Part shown: positions 44,826 to 54,199 of the stretch, piece by piece | How positions within the stretch are numbered: position 1 is the first letter of the stretch | How the letters are laid out: each line of letters opens with the position of its first letter | NCBI RefSeq assembly: GCF_000615765.1 | Contig: NZ_BAMI01000004.1 | Location: 1 to 64,000, forward strand | Reading direction: 5' to 3' | DNA length: 64,000 bases | Source of the DNA: Ligilactobacillus equi DSM 15833 = JCM 10991 | GTDB taxonomy: Bacteria; Bacillota; Bacilli; Lactobacillales; Lactobacillaceae | Program-made: the position numbers and the translations under genes | The notes under the pieces: generated by a model | The model's input: the letters and a program-made list of their open reading frames with translations, nothing else | Databases searched by the model: none | What the model was told of the DNA's origin: nothing

Positions 44826-46876
44826 CTTTGGTGATCTTTAATAATTTTTTGCGAGTATTCAATGAACCTTTGAGCTAAATTGTCTTGAATTTCATGAAGG
44901 TTCCCCTGTTCAAAAAGACGTAAATTATCTTGGTTAAGAATAATGTTACTAGAAATTAAGGACATAAGTTTACTTTGATTTTCATCCATGTCGGTGGGAC
45001 CTAGCATTAATAGGAAACGACTGACCTGAGTTGATTCTTGGTCCATGGTTATCATGGTGAGAGGTTCTTTAAGATCAAAGATACTGAAATAACAGTGTCT
45101 AATGTGAGGATTACTGGTGTGCAGTAGAGCAATCCGAGAATTAGGAAGGGCAATTGGCGCCAATTGACTACGCTTAAAGAGGGCCTGTCCAATCTCATCT
45201 ACTTGAGTCGTAATAAGTGTAGGAATTTGTTGGCTAATTAAGGCAATGCTAGCTTTTAAATCGAGATCCTGGTTGTTGAGCTGACTCAAGCTAGTCAAAG
45301 CTAAGAGATCCTTGGCTCGGTCGAAGAAATTGGTTTCTTTAGCAAGAAGTTCAAAAGCGGTGTGTTGCACAATAGGAGTAATCTCGGCTTTTTTTTGCGG
45401 TTGTAACTCTGCCAGAGCCGAGCGAATCATTTGTCTTTCTTGGCGAGTAATCAAAGGGCTAACCAAGAGATATTCGTGCTTAAAACCTGGTAATTTAAGG
45501 GTCGAGAGAATAATATCATACTCATCTAGGTTAGTCGTAGCTAGATTTGAAACCCTTAGGGGGGTAATCTTTTTAAATTCACCAAATTCTTTTTCTAATT
45601 GACTTATGAGCATGGCTGACGCACTAATACCATTTTCACAAATGACCAGGGCACTGAGACTATTTTGGTTCAAGCGTTGAAATTCATTAGCAAAATATAG
45701 GAGTAGGAGCTGAAATTCAGGTTGTGAAAGCTGGATTTGTCCAAAATGTTTCTGCCAGGCAAATTGAATGGCAGAGAAAAGTTTCGGGTAGTCAGTTTCA
45801 AGTGCCGTTAAGGTTTCGATATTAGCGTTGGGGAGTTGTTGGATATTCTTCTGGCTAATATTGAAGATATGTTTGGTCAAACGTCGCAAAAAACTAGGGC
45901 TATTTTGAAAGTCACGTCCAAACCTTTCCGAAACTTCTCGGATAAAACTTTGCACTTGAACGGTAATAGTAAAAGATTGATCACGATCCAGACTGAATTG
46001 CAAAGGAATATAATCTGTGGCCTGGATTTGTTGGGCCAAGAAAATAATGTCTTGGAAGGTGATGTTAGCCTGGTATTTAGCAGGTAAAGTCTTAACAATT
46101 TCCGCAACTTTGGCTTGGTAGGCGAGAACATGGTTATCGGCAGGTTGTGCCTTGAGATGATGACCGCGCCCCCCGCAAGAAATGGCTAAACTAAATAAAA
46201 TGATGAGTTGAATCATTTGTTGGTCTGAATTAAGGGCTACGGAATCAAGGATAGGTTTTAGTGCGTGTCGGCAGAGGAGAAGTAAATTTTTATCTAATAA
46301 ACTTAAAAAGAAGTTATCACTAGTTGTTTGGTTAGAATCTAGATACTTCATAAACGTGTATTCATTGATTTCCGAAAGCAAGATTCCGCAAAGCAAAAGT
46401 CGCTTTTGGCTTTCATCGCCTTGAACTTGAATACCGTACCCTTTTTTACGAATTAAGGTTAATTCATAATTAGCTAATTGCTTTTCAACCTCATCTAAAG
46501 TACGTTGCACGGAACCTTCGCTAATTTGCAGTTCGAGGGCGATACTGGCAATTTTTAACGGTTCGTCCCTTTGTAGTAAAATTGCTCCGATAGCATTATG
46601 CCGTTGACTGCTAGTGATGGTTGGCTTGGTAGTGGATTGTAATTGAGCTTGTAATTTAGTCAAGGAAGTTGGGTCACCAGTAATTTGATAGTGGCGGTGT
46701 TTATTTTCCAGGCTAAGGCCTTGGTTTTGTAAGAAAAATTTTAAATCCGCCAATTCACGATAAAGGGTCCGTCGACTGATATCGGTTAACTTTTCTAAAT
46801 CATGTGAGCCAATACCGTTGGTAGCTGTCATAATAGCGTGTAAAATTTCTTGTTGTCTTTGGGTTAACAAAACCAT
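44822..46876 (-). CDS. mtlR: Mannitol operon transcriptional activator MtlR
   Basis: A 684-residue PRD-type activator: HTH_11 and Mga-like HTH domains (LTQRQQEILHAIM, SRRTLYRELADL), two PRDs (about residues 180-400), an EIIB-Gat-like domain (CENGISASAMLISQLEKEF) and an EIIA-like domain (about 540-680, with IALLHTSNPHIRH). It activates mtlA-mtlF-mtlD when mannitol is present and the PTS state allows. TATAAT on the minus strand (46906-46911) marks its promoter. Confidence 0.95.
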   Translation of the reverse strand: MVLLTQRQQEILHAIMTATNGIGSHDLEKLTDISRRTLYRELADLKFFLQNQGLSLENKHRHYQITGDPTSLTKLQAQLQSTTKPTITSSQRHNAIGAILLQRDEPLKIASIALELQISEGSVQRTLDEVEKQLANYELTLIRKKGYGIQVQGDESQKRLLLCGILLSEINEYTFMKYLDSNQTTSDNFFLSLLDKNLLLLCRHALKPILDSVALNSDQQMIQLIILFSLAISCGGRGHHLKAQPADNHVLAYQAKVAEIVKTLPAKYQANITFQDIIFLAQQIQATDYIPLQFSLDRDQSFTITVQVQSFIREVSERFGRDFQNSPSFLRRLTKHIFNISQKNIQQLPNANIETLTALETDYPKLFSAIQFAWQKHFGQIQLSQPEFQLLLLYFANEFQRLNQNSLSALVICENGISASAMLISQLEKEFGEFKKITPLRVSNLATTNLDEYDIILSTLKLPGFKHEYLLVSPLITRQERQMIRSALAELQPQKKAEITPIVQHTAFELLAKETNFFDRAKDLLALTSLSQLNNQDLDLKASIALISQQIPTLITTQVDEIGQALFKRSQLAPIALPNSRIALLHTSNPHIRHCYFSIFDLKEPLTMITMDQESTQVSRFLLMLGPTDMDENQSKLMSLISSNIILNQDNLRLFEQGNLHEIQDNLAQRFIEYSQKIIKDHQS

Positions 46877-47084
46877 AGCTAAAAGCTCCTTTCTTATTCA
46901 CTAATATTATACCAAGAAAGCGATTAAATAACAGAAAATGACGGAAAAATTTGGTGAATAAAATCACAAAAATAATATTTTTTGTAAACGGAAACATCAT
47001 TCTGGGAAGGGTACTTTTGAACTGAATAACATTCACATATATAAATCTTCTTAAATTTCATTGAACTTTTTTCACAAAAAGAGG

Positions 47085-47134
47085 TTGATTTTTTTGAAAA
47101 AGGGGCTTATTATCATAAGTGAAGAAAATCACAA
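47085..47134 (+). promoter_or_regulatory. adhE promoter with Rex-like operator
   Basis: TTGATT (47085-47090), 17 bases, TATTAT (47108-47113). Immediately downstream, 47117-47134 read on the minus strand is TTGTGATTTTCTTCACTT, close to the Rex consensus TTGTGAA-N4-TTCACAA. Its position at the start site fits repression by Rex at low NADH. No other feature is seen between 46912 and 47084. Confidence 0.65.
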
Positions 47135-47189
47135 GTGAGTTTCAAGAAAGTAAATCTCTGTTTGGTAATAATTTTAGGAGGAAACCCTG

Positions 47190-49861
47190 ATGGTTAAAGA
47201 AGAAAGCAAGAACACTGAATTAACAGCACAAGAACAAGCACAAGCCTACACAGGTCAATTGGTTGATAAAGCATTGGTGGCTGAAGAAACTTTTGCAACT
47301 TTTTCACAAGAACAAGTTGATAAAATTGTTGCAGCTATGGCCCTAGCTGGTTCGGAAGCAGCTTTGGAATTAGCTCACGAAGCCGTTGATGAAACAGGCC
47401 GTGGAGTTGTGGAAGATAAAGATACTAAGAACCGTTTTGCGACTGAAAATATCTACAACCTAATTAAAGACCAAAAGACTGTGGGAATTATTGGTGAGGA
47501 TAAAGTTAATGGCCAAGTAAAAATTGCGGCACCTTTAGGGGTTTTGGCAGGGATTGTGCCAACAACGAACCCAACTTCAACCACGATGTTTAAAATTTTG
47601 GTAGCCTTAAAGGCTCGTAATGCGATTGTCTTCTCCTTCCACCCTAAGGCTACTAAGTGTTCTGCGCATGCTGCACAAATTTTATATGATGCAGCAATTA
47701 AGGCCGGGGCACCAGAAAATATTATTCAATGGATTGATAAGCCATCGCTTGAAAATACTAGCGCCTTGATTCAAAATCCTAAGATTGCTGCAATTTTAGC
47801 GACTGGTGGTCCTGGCATGGTAAATGCGGCCTTGAAGTCTGGGAATCCATCTATGGGGGTTGGAGCCGGTAATGGGGCCGTCTATGTGGATCACACCGCT
47901 TACCTTGACCGTGCGGTTGAAGACCTCTTATTATCCAAGCGTTTTGACAATGGGATGATTTGTGCAACTGAAAACTCTGCAGTGGTTGAAGCGCCAATCT
48001 ACGATGAATGGTTAGCTAAAATGCAAGCGAAAGGTGCTTACTTAGTACCAAAAGCTGATTACCAAAAATTAGCTGATTTTGTCTTCAATGATAAGCATGG
48101 CGTTAATGGCCCGGTAGCCGGGATGTCTGCTAGTTGGATTTGCCAACATGCTGGTGTCGAATTACCAGCCGGGAAAGATGTTTTATTATTTGAATTAGAC
48201 CCTAAAAATATTGGTGAAAAGTTATCTTCTGAAAAGTTGTCTCCGCTCTTGTCAGTTTATAAAGCAAAGGATCGTCAAGATGGAATTAAGATTGTGTCTG
48301 CCTTGCTAGCTTACCAAGGTGCCGGTCACAATGCTGCTATTCAAATTGGTTCTCAAGTTGATCCATTTATCAGTGAATTTGGTGATAAAGTTAAAGCGGC
48401 GCGGGTCTTAGTAAACCAACCAGACTCCATCGGGGGGATTGGTGATATTTACACTGATGCTTTGAAAGCTAGTTTGACTTTAGGAACTGGTTCATGGGGC
48501 AAGAACTCCTTGTCACACAACCTATCAACGGAGGATTTGATGAACGTGAAAACAGTTGCCAAGCGGCGTAACCGCCCACAATGGGTACGTTTGCCAGAAA
48601 AAATTTACTACGAAAAGAATGCGATTACTTACTTGCAAGATGAAACTGAAGATATTAACCGTGCTTTAATTGTTGCTGATCCTGGAATGGTTCAATTTGG
48701 TTTTGTCGACACTGTGACTGCTCAATTGGCGCTACGGGAAAATAAAGTTGTAACTTCCGTTTATGGTACAGTACGTCCTGACCCAACTTTAGGTCAATCA
48801 ATTGAAATTGCACAACAAATGAAGCAATTTAAACCAGATACCGTAATTGCTTTAGGTGGGGGTTCTGCTCTCGATGCGGCTAAGATTGCGCGTTATATCT
48901 ACGAATATTCTCTTGATCAAGCAGAAGGCTTCTTGGATTCATATGAAGAAGTAAGTGAACTCTTTACCCGCTTGCAACAAAAATTCATTGATATTAGAAA
49001 GCGGATTGTGAAGTTCCACCACGCAACTCAGACACGTCTCTTTGCAATTCCAACCACTTCTGGGACAGGATCTGAAGTGACACCATATGCCGTAATTACT
49101 GATGATAAGACTCATGTGAAGTACCCATTGACTGACTACGAATTAACACCACAAGTAGCTATTGTTGATCCTGAATTTGTGATGACTGTACCTAAGCGAA
49201 CTGTTGCGCTTTCTGGTTTAGATACTTTATCTCACGCTTTAGAATCTTATGTTTCAGTGATGGCATCTGATTTAACTCGTCCATGGTCTTTACAAGCAAT
49301 CAAGTTAGTCTTTGAAAACTTGGAAGCATCCTATAAGTATGACCCACAAAACCCTACTTTAGAAGGGGAACAAGCTCGCGAAAACATGCACTATGCTGCT
49401 ACTTTAGGTGGGATGCTTTTGCCAATGCTTTCTTAGGAATTAACCACTCCGTAGCTCACAAGTTAGGTGGGGAATTCGGCCTACCACATGGTTTGGCAAT
49501 CTCAATTTCAATGCAACCTGTTATCCGCTTTAATGGGGTTGATGGACAAGTTAAGCGTTCGGTTTTCCCACGTTACGAAGTTTACCGGGCTCAAAAGGAC
49601 TACGCCGACATTGCTCGTGCCCTAGGTTTAACAGGAAAGAACGACGCGGAATTAGTAGATGCGTTGTGCAAGAAGATCCAATCCTTAATGGAAGCTTTAG
49701 ATGTGCAAACTAAGCTTTCTGAAAATGGGGTATCAAAGGCAGACTTCGATGGTGCTTTGGATAAGTTAGTGGACTTGGTTTACAATGATCAATGTACCCC
49801 AGCTAACCCACGGCAACCACGTTTGACTGAGATTCGTCAACTATTAATCGATCTATTCTAA
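47190..49861 (+). pseudogene. adhE: Bifunctional acetaldehyde/alcohol dehydrogenase AdhE, frameshifted
   Basis: The N-terminal aldehyde dehydrogenase domain has catalytic cysteine in FDNGMICATENSAVV. The C-terminal iron alcohol dehydrogenase has GGGSALDAAKIA and IPTTSGTGSEVTP. One base is missing after 49415, turning GMAFANAFLGINHSVAH (an iron-binding region) into a stop at 49434. Restoring it gives 890 residues, the usual AdhE size. The enzyme reduces acetyl-CoA to ethanol in two NADH-using steps. The single-base break in an otherwise conserved gene points to a sequence error. Confidence 0.95.
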
Positions 49862-49872
49862 ATAGCTAAAAT

Positions 49873-49913
49873 GGTGAGTAGTTCTCGTAAAAAGAGGGCA
49901 CTCACAATTTTTT
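49873..49913 (+). terminator. Terminator after adhE
   Basis: GGTGAGT pairs with ACTCAC, extended by TTCTC and GAGGG, followed by a T run. Confidence 0.8.
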
Positions 49914-49935
49914 GTGCTTGGACTTAATTTTTAAA

Positions 49936-50042
49936 AATAGATATAGACCAATTTTAAATGAAGTTACTTGACATGGTATATTTAGGGGTGTATATTAGCG
50001 TTGTTATCGGATTTTGATTCGATAAGATTTAATAGACCAATT
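49936..50042 (+). promoter_or_regulatory. glmS promoter flanked by two NagR-like sites
   Basis: TTGACA (49968-49973), 17 bases, TATATT (49991-49996): a strong promoter. AGACCAATTTT occurs on each side (from 49945 and 50034). The 18-mer at 49936-49953 differs at two positions from AATTGGTATAGACCAATT, the type of palindrome bound by GntR-family NagR. The second copy (50025-50042) keeps mainly the right half. I see no glmS ribozyme core here, so protein control by amino-sugar supply is more likely. Confidence 0.6.
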
Positions 50043-50086
50043 TTGAAAATGAAACAAAAACTTAAGAAAAAAGGATGGACAACATT

Positions 50087-51906
50087 ATGTGTGGAATTGT
50101 TGGGGTAACTGGTCGCCAAGATGCGACGGAAATCTTATTACACGGCTTAGAAAAATTAGAATATCGTGGTTATGACTCAGCCGGAATCTTCGTCTCTGCT
50201 GAGGATGGTCAAAACTACTTAGTAAAAGAAAAAGGTCGGATTGCTGATTTACGCCAAGAAGTTGGTGATGATGTGCATGGTTCAACAGGGATTGGGCACA
50301 CTCGTTGGGCGACTCATGGGGTACCAAGTCGTGATAACGCTCACCCTCACGTTTCTGAAGATGGTCGTTTTTACTTGGTTCACAATGGTGTGATTGGTAA
50401 CTTTGCGCAATTGAAGGCTGAATACTTAGCTGATGTGAACTTCAAGTCAGAAACTGATACCGAAGTTATTGTACAATTAATCGCTCACTTCGCTAAGGAA
50501 GGGATGGACGCCAAGGCTGCCTTTAAGAAGGTATTATCTTTAGTCGACACTTCATCTTCCTATGCCTTCTTATTAATGGATAGTCAAGCTAAGGACCACA
50601 CTTTATACGTGGCTAAGCGCAAGAGTCCACTTTTAATTGGGTTGGTAAAGATTTTAACGTGGTATGTTCTGATGCGATGGCCATGTTAAATGTAACCCAC
50701 GACTTCTTGGAAATCGCTGATGGTGAAGTCGTAACTATTACGCCAGCTTCAGTTGATATCGAAGATGCTGAAGGTAACAAGGTTGAACGTGCCCCATTCC
50801 ATGTAGACACGGATGCTTCTGCCGCTGAAAAAGGTGCTTACGAATTTTACATGCTAAAAGAAATTGACGAACAACCTGCGGTTATGCGGACTTTGGAACA
50901 AAAGTACTTCGATGAAGCTGGTAACATTTTAATTGACCAGGATTTACGTGATGCCATCAACGCCGCTGACCGTCTCTACATTGTGGCGGCTGGGACTTCT
51001 TACCATGCTGGTTTAGTAGGTAAGGAACTTTTCGAAAAGATAGCCGGTGTGCCAACTGAAGTGCACGTAGCTTCTGAATTTGCTTACAATATGCCATTGT
51101 TGTCTGCAAAGCCATTCTTTATCTTCTTAACGCAAAGTGGGGAAACGGCCGACAGTCGTGAAGTATTGGTAAATGTTAACAAGTTAGGCTACCCAAGCTT
51201 GACCATTACGAACGTACCAAACTCTACCCTTTCACGGGAAGCTTCCTACACCTTACTCTTACATGCTGGTCCTGAAATTGCTGTGGCTTCAACTAAAGCC
51301 TACACAGGTCAAATTGCAGTTGAAGCAATCTTAGCTAAAGCCATGGGTCAAGATAAGGACTTAGAAGTAGCAAAGAACTTTGACTTGACAGGTGAATTGA
51401 CCAAGGTTGCTAATGGGATGCAAGCTTTAGTTGATGAAAAGGGTCAAGTAGAAAAACTAGCTGCTGATGTTTTAGGCACAACTCGTAACGCCTTTTACAT
51501 TGGTCGAGGAATCGACTATGATGTTGCTTTAGAAGCAGCCTTAAAACTGAAGGAAGTTTCTTATGTGCAAACAGAAGGTTTCGCATCTGGTGAATTAAAG
51601 CACGGTACGATTGCCTTGATTGAAAAAGGAACTCCTGTGATTGCGATTATCACAGATCCTAAGACAGCAGCTCATACCCGCTCTAATGTGCAAGAAGTGG
51701 TGGCTCGTGGAGCTAACGTCATCAGCATTGCAGCTGAAGGTTTAGCTACTGATAAGGATCAAATTGTCTTGCCAGAAGTACACCCATTATTGACGCCACT
51801 TGTTTCTGTGGTTTCAGGTCAATTATTAGCTTACTACACAAGTAAACAACGCGGTTATGATGTGGATAAGCCTCGTAATCTGGCTAAGAGTGTGACCGTT
51901 GAATAA
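50087..51906 (+). pseudogene. glmS: Glucosamine-6-phosphate synthase GlmS, frameshifted
   Basis: ATG 50087 gives MCGIVGVTG, placing the catalytic cysteine at position 2 as required. The glutaminase domain is followed by two SIS domains (AAGTSYHAGLVGKELFE, LTQSGETADSREVL) and the C-terminal end AKSVTVE. One base is missing at about 50644-50645 (GGG read as GG). Restoring it gives [18 protein letters not shown] and 606 residues. It makes glucosamine-6-phosphate from fructose-6-phosphate and glutamine for peptidoglycan, and is essential unless amino sugars are supplied. The break is therefore probably an error. Confidence 0.96.
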
Positions 51907-51920
51907 AGAAGAATGAAACC

Positions 51921-51957
51921 GAAAGTATCCGCTCCGTTTGTGAGGGGGTACTTTTTT
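51921..51957 (+). terminator. Terminator after glmS
   Basis: AAAGTATCC pairs with GGGTACTTT (one G-T pair), with CTCC and GGGG inside, followed by a T run. Confidence 0.8.
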
Positions 51958-52054
51958 ATGGTTTATTCTGGGGATTATCATTATCCGCTGGATTGTGGCT
52001 ATAATGGTTGTGAAAATAATTCTGACCCTCAGCTAAGAAATTTACTGAAAAGTC

Positions 52055-52081
52055 TTGAAAAAATTGCAGTTTTTGTATAAA
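52055..52081 (+). promoter_or_regulatory. Promoter of the small basic protein gene
   Basis: TTGAAA (52055-52060), a short 15-base spacer and an extended -10 reading TGTATAAA (52074-52081). Confidence 0.5.
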
Positions 52082-52121
52082 ATTAATAAATGCATGGATT
52101 AAATAGAAGGGAGGCATAACA

Positions 52122-52259
52122 ATGTCACAAAACACACACGTTGGTGTCGGTAACGACCGTCGCCCAGTTAACTCAAGTAACGTTAAGAAGCGTCGTGCAC
52201 AACACAAAGCAGTGCTTGATTTCTTGAAGGAACGCGATGCAGCTGACCAAGCTAAATAA
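52122..52259 (+). CDS. Small basic protein, 45 aa, unknown function
   Basis: ATG 52122 follows AGAAGGGAGG at good spacing. The product reads MSQNTHVGVGNDRRPVNSSN, then a helix KKRRAQHKAVLDFLKERDAA. It has no signal or membrane segment; the basic cluster could bind nucleic acid or the ribosome. Codon choice is like that of highly expressed genes here (GGT, CGT, AAC, AAG). It has its own promoter, and its transcript would continue into a structured 3' region ending in a terminator at 52373. I do not recognise the family. Confidence 0.7.
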   Translation: MSQNTHVGVGNDRRPVNSSNVKKRRAQHKAVLDFLKERDAADQAK

Positions 52260-52339
52260 TTAGGTCCACTTGGTGTCAACCACGTGGAGCTCGATTTTAG
52301 GCCGTAAAGGATTCTAACTCGAGTGGGAATCTGACCTAA
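52260..52339 (+). ncRNA. Structured 3' RNA after the small protein gene
   Basis: TTAGGTC (52260-52266) is exactly complementary to GACCTAA (52333-52339), enclosing two or three further stems: CCAC with GTGG; TGGT with ACCA inside it; and GATTC with GAATC (12-base loop). The whole is an 80-base, tRNA-sized multibranch element. It is not a tRNA, because there is no TTCGAAT-type loop. It may be a small RNA released from the mRNA or a protective 3' structure. Confidence 0.45.
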
Positions 52340-52372
52340 GATTAAGTTCAATTAATTGAATAAAGAATTGCT

Positions 52373-52411
52373 CCACATGGGCCCACTATGGTGCACATGT
52401 GGTGTTTTTTT
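52373..52411 (+). terminator. Terminator of the small protein / RNA transcript
   Basis: CCACATG and CATGTGG with inner CCCAC/GGTG pairing, followed by seven T. Confidence 0.88.
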
Positions 52412-52416
52412 GTGCG

Positions 52417-52443
52417 AAAAAGCTCGAGGGGTACCCCCGAGCT
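52417..52443 (-). terminator. Terminator of the degenerate hydrolase gene
   Basis: A GC-rich hairpin, AGCTCG/CGAGCT with GGGG/CCCC inside, followed on the minus strand by T residues. Confidence 0.85.
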
Positions 52444-52455
52444 CTAGTCTAATTA

Positions 52456-53160
52456 TTATTTTTTCTTAAAAGCACTTTGGCAAAAAGCTTTGAATTTGGA
52501 TATGAGATAAGGTGTTAAAGCGACTTGCGATGCACAAATTTCATCAAGTTGGTAGACAGTAACATCAGTCTTTTGTGCTAGTAAGTTAGTCGTGTCTTTG
52601 GGATAAGCGCTTGATTTCTGAACCAAAAACAAGTCAGGAACCTTGCGGATATCGAGATTTTCAAAAAGTTTGGTACCTTGAAGATCATCCCAGCCACCAA
52701 AGAAGGCTCCGCCACGATAATGGAGGGGACTGACCCGCACGTCTTCTTGACTAAAGACTTGGTGATTAGTGCTTAAAAGAGCCATTAAGACGGCTGAATT
52801 AGCTTGGAAATCAAGTCCCACTAAAAGATAACGGAAGGGATCTAAACCGTACTGGTAGGCGTGTAACAGTAGCCAGCGGGTAGCGGTTTTAATCTTGTAG
52901 TTAGCTTGTAAATCATGTTCACTGACTTCTAAATAAGCTAAAGCATAGCCAGCTTGTACCAAAGAGTTAAAAGCATCGAAAGGCCAAGCTTCTTGGTTAC
53001 AGCTCCGCACGAGGAGAATGAAAGGCTGATGTTTTTTCTGGTTAGTGGTCAGAGTCTGTAAATGGAGGATTTGGTCAGGGGAATTCCCGTAATTTAAATT
53101 CAGATAAGTTTCAATGGTTGGTAAAAAATTTGAGTCGGTAATTGTGTGAACTTTGAGCAT
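52456..53160 (-). CDS. Alpha/beta-hydrolase-like protein lacking the catalytic serine
   Basis: A 234-residue protein. The segment TATRWLLLHAYQYGLDPFRY is the helix and strand that precede the nucleophile in BD-FAE-type esterases, and the next motif should be GxSxGG. Here it reads LLVGLDFQANSAV, with Asp in place of Ser. The rest keeps a plausible hydrolase fold (WPFDAFNSLVQAGYALAYLE). It lacks a signal peptide. It may be a non-catalytic binding protein, or use Asp as nucleophile as haloalkane dehalogenases do; the latter is speculative. Confidence 0.65.
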   Translation of the reverse strand: MLKVHTITDSNFLPTIETYLNLNYGNSPDQILHLQTLTTNQKKHQPFILLVRSCNQEAWPFDAFNSLVQAGYALAYLEVSEHDLQANYKIKTATRWLLLHAYQYGLDPFRYLLVGLDFQANSAVLMALLSTNHQVFSQEDVRVSPLHYRGGAFFGGWDDLQGTKLFENLDIRKVPDLFLVQKSSAYPKDTTNLLAQKTDVTVYQLDEICASQVALTPYLISKFKAFCQSAFKKK

Positions 53161-53199
53161 TGTCTTTACTTTCTATTTTGTTTTTTTTATTGTAATATG

Positions 53200-53227
53200 A
53201 AAAGAGCCGGTCCGCCCGGCTCTTTTT
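53200..53227. terminator. Strong hairpin upstream of rsmG
   Basis: AAAAGAGCCGG and CCCGGCTCTTTTT around a 4-base loop, with T runs on both strands. No plus-strand gene ends here, so it either blocks stray transcription or lies in the promoter region of the minus-strand hydrolase-like gene. Confidence 0.7.
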
Positions 53228-53255
53228 GTGGAAGTGACTTTAGGGGAGATTATAG

Positions 53256-53278
53256 GATAAGGAAACGTTTTCCTTATC
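53256..53278. promoter_or_regulatory. 10-bp perfect palindrome, possible operator
   Basis: GATAAGGAAA and TTTCCTTATC separated by CGT, with a further AAGTGA/TCACTT pair outside. It has no T run, so it does not look like a terminator. It lies between the hydrolase-like gene and rsmG. The binding protein is unknown. Confidence 0.5.
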
Positions 53279-53444
53279 TTCACTTTTATTGTAGCATTTT
53301 TGTGGTAAAAATCAAGGAAAAACCTAAGTATGATAGAGTTGCTGGCCTTGTAATTCCCGGCTATTTCCCGTAAACTATAAATGATTGTAAAAATCTGCTA
53401 TGGCAGAGAAAATGTTGAAAATGAATGATAATCGAGGATAAAAA

Positions 53445-54182
53445 ATGACACCAGAACAGTTTCGTCAGGTTTTAGCTGCTCAAGGTTTGGAGCTGAGCGA
53501 CCACCAAATGGAGCAATTTGCCCAATATTTTGAGTTTTTAGTCGAAACCAACAAAAATTTAAACTTAACGGCAATTACTGCTGAAAACGATGTATACCTA
53601 AAACACTTCTACGACTCTTTATTACCGGCCTTAACAATTAAAGATTTACAGACAGAAAAATTAACTTTGTGTGATGTGGGCGCTGGTGCGGGCTTTCCTT
53701 CTATTCCTATGAAAATTGCTTATCCCAATTTAGAAGTTACGATTGTGGACTCTTTGAACAAGCGGATTAATTTCTTAAAGGAATTAGCAGCTAAGTTAGG
53801 TTTGGATGGGGTGACTTTCTATCACGCTCGTGCTGAAGAATTCGCCGGTAAGCGATCTGAATTCCGGGAAAGTTTCGATGTCGTAACGGCGCGGGCCGTG
53901 GCGCGGATGTCTGTTTTAAGTGAATTGTGCTTGCCTTTAGTCAAGCCTAATGGTCGTTTCATTGCTTTAAAGGCCCAAAAGACCCAAGAAGAAATGGATA
54001 ATGCCCAAGTGGCTATTAAAACCTTAGGAGGGAAGGTCAGTGCCGACTTTGAATCAACCTTACCTGAAACGGGGGATGAAAGGCATATCGTGGTCATTGA
54101 CAAGGTCGCTGTTACTCCTAAGAAGTACCCACGCAAGGCTGGTACGCCGGCTAAGCAACCTTTAGGTGAAGTTAGCAAGTGA
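53445..54182 (+). CDS. rsmG: 16S rRNA (guanine527-N7)-methyltransferase
   Basis: A 245-residue Rossmann methyltransferase with the SAM loop [16 protein letters not shown] and the RsmG motif LNLTAI near the N-terminus. It methylates G527 of 16S rRNA. A C-terminal basic extension ([14 protein letters not shown]) is as in other Gram-positive RsmG proteins. It heads the rsmG-parB-DUF951-ychF-DUF1129 row usual near the replication origin. Confidence 0.96.
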   Translation: MTPEQFRQVLAAQGLELSDHQMEQFAQYFEFLVETNKNLNLTAITAENDVYLKHFYDSLLPALTIKDLQTEKLTLCDVGAGAGFPSIPMKIAYPNLEVTIVDSLNKRINFLKELAAKLGLDGVTFYHARAEEFAGKRSEFRESFDVVTARAVARMSVLSELCLPLVKPNGRFIALKAQKTQEEMDNAQVAIKTLGGKVSADFESTLPETGDERHIVVIDKVAVTPKKYPRKAGTPAKQPLGEVSK

Positions 54183-54199
54183 ATGAGGGGGAGTTGACT

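Noticed and set aside
47068-47086. A second Rex site (TTGAACTTTTTTCACAAA) before adhE
   Set aside because: Only the right half fits, and the spacing of the left half is off by one base.
50643-50700. Programmed frameshifting in glmS, adhE or ychF
   Set aside because: None of the sites has a convincing slippery heptamer with a stimulatory structure, and these families are not frameshift-expressed; sequence error is simpler.
51958-52080. A 40-codon ORF (MVYSGDYHYPLDCGYNGC...) after glmS
   Set aside because: Its ATG and apparent GAGGGGG site lie in the glmS terminator, and its end overlaps the promoter of the next gene, so it is probably chance.
52260-52339. A tRNA gene
   Set aside because: The length and closing 7-bp helix are tRNA-like, but the 3' hairpin has a 12-base loop without the TTCGAAT pattern and no clear anticodon arm can be drawn.
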